DNA of 64,000 bases. Source: HGM12587 sp964602445. GTDB taxonomy: Bacteria > Bacillota > Clostridia > Lachnospirales > Lachnospiraceae. Shown here one piece after another: positions 62,101 through 64,000 of the stretch. The position numbers were made by a program, and so were the translations under genes. The stretch lies in the NCBI GenBank assembly GCA_964602445.1, contig CAZRQV010000003.1, positions 154,063-218,062 on the forward strand, in the 5' to 3' direction. Each line of letters begins with the position of its first letter. Positions within the stretch are counted from its first letter, which is position 1. The notes beneath the pieces were generated by a model. The model searched no databases. It was not told the DNA's origin and worked only from the letters and a program-made list of their open reading frames with translations.

Positions 62101-62544
62101 ATGACTTCAGAAAATGCAGAGATTCAGAAAATTGCTGATTCGAAAAACATGACTTATAAAGGAAAGGATTTAAAGGAATTAGCAAGAAATACGATTATGT
62201 GTTTAGGGCATATCAGTGAAAACTATTATTTCGGAATTACGGTTCTTATTAAAGTTTTACGTGGAGAATATGAAAAAATGATTGAAAAACATCGACTGAA
62301 TGAGATCCCGGAGTATGGAATCTATGCGGATATGAGCAGAGATGATATAAGAGCTGTGATTCAGTGGATGATAGATAATCATTATATGCTTAAAACGAAG
62401 GAAAAATATCCGGTACTTCATCCAACATATGAAGGAAATCATTTTGATGACTGCATTACGAAGAAACAGATTAGAAGTTTAAAAAAATATTTAGAAGATC
62501 CCAATAGAGAAATCTTTGAAGAAGAAAATAAAAAGATGTTATAG
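59122..62544 (+). CDS. UvrD/Rep-type helicase with nuclease-like insert, zinc ribbons and RQC domain
   Basis: A 1140-residue chimeric superfamily 1 helicase. Walker A is AGAGAGKTT (residues 153-161), motif Ia SFTNKAVGEL, motif II DEYQD (547-551), QSIYAFSGSD, VHMSKGLGYD and AMTRTKN (794-800). Between motifs Ia and II sits a PD-(D/E)xK-like insert: QEVQIANFL, TPDFII (353-358) and IEHFG (367-371), with His where Lys is usual. Two topoisomerase-type zinc ribbons follow (CPIC at 845 and CDKC at 891). The C-terminus (about 1030-1108) is a RecQ-type RQC winged helix (YYFGITVLIKVLRGE, then EKYPVLHPTYEG). ATG 59122 is the first possible start; ribosome site unusual. Confidence 0.88.
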   Translation: MNFFSRMMSLGEKFGRKKFSEPSSECIKICKLQDEINKLLNGESYVARSQYAEMLPAYKENVEFFRVLQTSKMLKNYCSQNGMLENEVLKIIDLYDHLEEKVDAANDAYIKRQMQSEKEYLDQILKDVDPAIMLDEDQRKVILTDEDYCLVIAGAGAGKTTTVAAKVRYLVEKKGIEPKDILVISFTNKAVGELREKINKDLRIDCPIATFHSTGNAILKINDPQPLNIFEGSKLYFLLQNYFKQSILTNEALVNNLIRFFASYFEAPYEGNDLNEFFNKTAKANYTTMRSELDEFRREVVDARTKKMVTIQNEILRSYQEVQIANFLYLNSIDYEYEPIYPYNIKFSQKPYTPDFIIKQGDKVAYIEHFGVTEEGKNDRFTEEELTRYKNCVNDKVKLHRKHGTTLIYTFSEFKDKRNILKHLQEKLEGAGFELIPRSNKEIMDKLITSEESRYVRKLVNLICRFITNFKTNGFEADEFERMYHSTTNVRSRLFLNICQDCYLEYQRYLKEQNAVDFEDMINESARVLRQVKEMKEKLHFKYIIVDEYQDISRQRFDLTKALSEVCDGKIIAVGDDWQSIYAFSGSDISLFTKFQEKMGYAKLLKIVRTYRNAQEVIDIAGNFIQKNPTQISKQLISPKVIEDPVIIYTYDNSYKQTGADRRKGVLYATANAVETALNQIVEYNRQTGKKEDGSILLLGRYGFDGDYLERSGLFEYKTRGNKLKSVKYPKLDITFMTVHMSKGLGYDNVIVVNGKNETYGFPSKIEDDPVLSFVIKGGNSIDYAEERRLFYVAMTRTKNRVYFIAPEQNPSEFLLEIKRDYKSVVLKGKWNEEQIKQNSMRKICPICGYPLQFRYKNAYGLKLYMCTNDQELCGFMTNDIKAGKLTIMKCDKCRDGYLIAKNAGNGYFLGCTNYKKDKTGCNHIIGTNEYFTLKNMEPDPVNSYVPEGNADSGKRNTTAKKTTPTSALQNRSEVKKKTSVSAMLSAEETHNVMTSENAEIQKIADSKNMTYKGKDLKELARNTIMCLGHISENYYFGITVLIKVLRGEYEKMIEKHRLNEIPEYGIYADMSRDDIRAVIQWMIDNHYMLKTKEKYPVLHPTYEGNHFDDCITKKQIRSLKKYLEDPNREIFEEENKKML

Positions 62545-62552
62545 AAAGGAAT

Positions 62553-62578
62553 CAATCAGGAATATCGTGATTGTTTTT
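62553..62578 (+). terminator. Terminator after the helicase gene
   Basis: CAATCA pairs with TGATTG around a nine-base loop and is followed by TTTTT. The next gene therefore probably has its own promoter; a TATAAT lies upstream of it near 62619. Confidence 0.65.
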
Positions 62579-62655
62579 CAATAGCGATAGGAGTGCATAG
62601 GTATTGTGGAAATTTACCTATAATTTAGGAGAGAATTTGTTTGGAGAAATAGGAT

Positions 62656-63744
62656 ATGAATGAAAGAGAATCACTATTAGTATTAATGGATAAAGCATTG
62701 AAAAGTAAAACAGAAATTTTTAAAGATTGGTCTTTAGAAGAAATCATTGTTGATGAAAAAAAGTGTGCAAGTGTTTTAAGAAATGTTCTCAATGACGAAT
62801 CTTTTCAAATTCCAAATGGAGAACGTTATAAAATTGTTCAAGGGCGTGCAGAACATAGTATAATTAATTATGCATTGGGGTTGGTTTTTTGTGAGTTTGC
62901 AGATTTATTTGAGTGCATTGATAGGGTAATGGAAAAGCACATTACGGAAGGAATGAAAACGGCAAATGAGGTGTGGTTTTATGTAGCGTTAAATCATGAT
63001 GTGGGATACTTTCATAAATCTATATCAGATCAGAACCTAGATTATGAGAAAAAACATAAATACTATTTGTTTAAGGATAAGTATGAAGATACAAAGTATG
63101 ATTGTCTAAATGGTATGTCATATAAAGTTCCAGAGCTGTATGCATTTACATATTCAGAAATATTGGAATATGATAAGAAAGATCGCGAACGAAGACAAAA
63201 AGATGCTTCGAATTGCGAAAAAATAAATCATGGTATTTACGGAGGAGTATATTATTTTGATCGGATGCTTTGTAAATTTGAAAAAGAGAAAAATGTCGAA
63301 AGTAAAAGAGTAAAGATGGTTAAAACGGTTGCAATTACCATTGCACAACATAATATATATAAATCCAATAGCACAAAGGATAACCAATTTTATCCATCTA
63401 AATTGTGGTATGGGTCTGATTTTGTAATAGGGAAAGAATATCCGTTATTGTTGTTTTTGGCATTAATTGATACTGTGGAATGTGTTAAAAAACTTGGAAG
63501 AACTAATAATAGACAGAGCTTTTTTCAGGCTAAAACTGTGTTGAAATCTATTAGTGTAAAAGTGGATCGCTATAGTATAGAAATTGATTATTCTGAATTA
63601 AAGGCAAGACTTGATAAGAAAGAGAATGATTTATTGAGCCAGAATTACAAAAATTATATCAACAGTGTTAAAGGACTGCCATCTTGGACATGTCTTAAAG
63701 TGGACGATATCGAAAATGAAGATGTATTAAGAATATTTATATAG
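62656..63744 (+). CDS. HD-domain phosphohydrolase-like protein
   Basis: A 362-residue soluble protein of unknown substrate. The HD metal ligands are visible in order: His67 in GRAEHSII, the His-Asp pair 114-115 in ALNHDVGYFH, His192 in KINHGIYGG and His232 in IAQHNIY. A C-terminal helical part follows (about 280-362). The DNA is more AT-rich than the housekeeping genes, suggesting transfer. HD enzymes act on nucleotides, cyclic nucleotides or RNA ends and occur in several defence systems. It lies 111 bases after the helicase, separated by a probable terminator. Confidence 0.75.
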   Translation: MNERESLLVLMDKALKSKTEIFKDWSLEEIIVDEKKCASVLRNVLNDESFQIPNGERYKIVQGRAEHSIINYALGLVFCEFADLFECIDRVMEKHITEGMKTANEVWFYVALNHDVGYFHKSISDQNLDYEKKHKYYLFKDKYEDTKYDCLNGMSYKVPELYAFTYSEILEYDKKDRERRQKDASNCEKINHGIYGGVYYFDRMLCKFEKEKNVESKRVKMVKTVAITIAQHNIYKSNSTKDNQFYPSKLWYGSDFVIGKEYPLLLFLALIDTVECVKKLGRTNNRQSFFQAKTVLKSISVKVDRYSIEIDYSELKARLDKKENDLLSQNYKNYINSVKGLPSWTCLKVDDIENEDVLRIFI

Positions 63745-63783
63745 TAAAGAAATTAGAAAGAATAAATAAAGACCAAGGTTGGT

Positions 63784-64000
63784 TTGTTGCTTCTGAATTT
63801 TTTATTACATTTTCATTCAAATATTATTGGGGTTACTTTCTTTAGTATATTATTATGTATAGAGTTTATTCTATATAATTCATTTGAAATTAATGAAAAA
63901 GGATATGTATTGTCATGTTACAACATAATTCGTTTCCTTTTTATTGGAGACTATGAAGAAAAGTCTGTAAATAAGATCTTCTATGATAATGATAGGCGAA
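63784..64000 (+). CDS. Start of an unrecognised membrane protein (cut by window end)
   Basis: From TTG 63784 (or 63787) a frame stays open to the last base: a hydrophobic helix (NIIGVTFFSILLCIEFILYN) followed by polar sequence with GDYEEKSVNKIF. The start is weak (AAGG a few bases ahead) and the region is very AT-rich, so it may be chance. Nothing else is seen between 63745 and the end. Confidence 0.35.
   Translation, partial: MLLLNFLLHFHSNIIGVTFFSILLCIEFILYNSFEINEKGYVLSCYNIIRFLFIGDYEEKSVNKIFYDNDRR

Noticed and set aside
1..64000. CRISPR array, tRNA or rRNA genes
   Set aside because: No regularly spaced repeats, no tRNA cloverleaf and no rRNA-like stretches were recognised by eye; a covariance search would be needed to be sure.

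Overview
The window looks like chromosomal DNA from a spore-forming, anaerobic gut Firmicute, most likely a Lachnospiraceae (Clostridia). I infer this from the complete spoIIIAA-AH operon and spoIVB, a fermentative pyruvate formate-lyase module, an oxygen-detoxifying flavodiiron protein, Firmicute-type gene strings (xseA-xseB-ispA-dxs-tlyA-nadK-argR-recN), strong AGGAGG-type ribosome sites and moderately AT-rich DNA. No rRNA, tRNA, CRISPR array or intact insertion sequence was recognised, so the genus is not fixed by the sequence.

Layout. 1-1.6 kb: the 3' end of a Na/phosphate cotransporter (PhoU-like tail) and a secreted NlpC/P60 peptidase. 1.7-18.3 kb: one Wzx/Wzy-type exopolysaccharide locus. 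It opens with a PHP tyrosine phosphatase, chain-length regulator and BY-kinase. These are followed by an Ig-like membrane protein, a DegT aminotransferase, the initiating sugar transferase, five further glycosyltransferases, a pyruvyl-transferase-like protein, an F420-dehydrogenase-beta-like iron-sulfur protein, Wzy, Wzx and a nucleotidyltransferase. 18.4-21.8 kb: rpsO, pnp (with a long leader hairpin) and a YoaK membrane protein. 21.9-26.5 kb: the eight-gene spoIIIA operon. 26.6-31.9 kb: a LysR regulator, a coiled-coil NlpC/P60 hydrolase, a four-module flavodiiron protein and a D-lactate dehydrogenase family gene (minus strand). 32.0-32.6 kb: a 229-bp inverted-repeat element and a small unknown gene. 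32.8-35.9 kb: pyruvate formate-lyase split into a 700-residue catalytic body and a separate 80-residue glycyl-radical subunit, plus its activase. 36-50 kb: housekeeping genes (shikimate kinase, membrane permease, ABC-F ATPase, RF3, Asp23, NusB, exonuclease VII, isoprenoid synthesis, TlyA, NAD kinase, ArgR, RecN).

50.2-64 kb is an accessory, eroded region. spoIVB lies inverted and convergent with recN. Between and after the intact genes are fragments of a second SpoIVB-like gene, a methyltransferase, a zinc alcohol dehydrogenase and RecQ, and one membrane protein that may be truncated. The intact genes include an R2K-type ATP-grasp enzyme fused to an EF-Tu domain-2-like barrel, a GNAT acetyltransferase, an alpha/beta hydrolase, an arsenate-reductase-like phosphatase, an alkyltransferase-like protein and an SGNH hydrolase. 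The last part holds a 1140-residue UvrD-type helicase carrying an inserted nuclease-like domain, topoisomerase-type zinc ribbons and a RecQ-type RQC domain, followed by an HD-domain protein and the start of a membrane protein.

The strongest candidates for something new are the split PFL, the EF-Tu-barrel/ATP-grasp fusion, and the chimeric helicase with its HD neighbour (possible DNA-protection role, inference only). All homology calls come from reading motifs; no database search was run.
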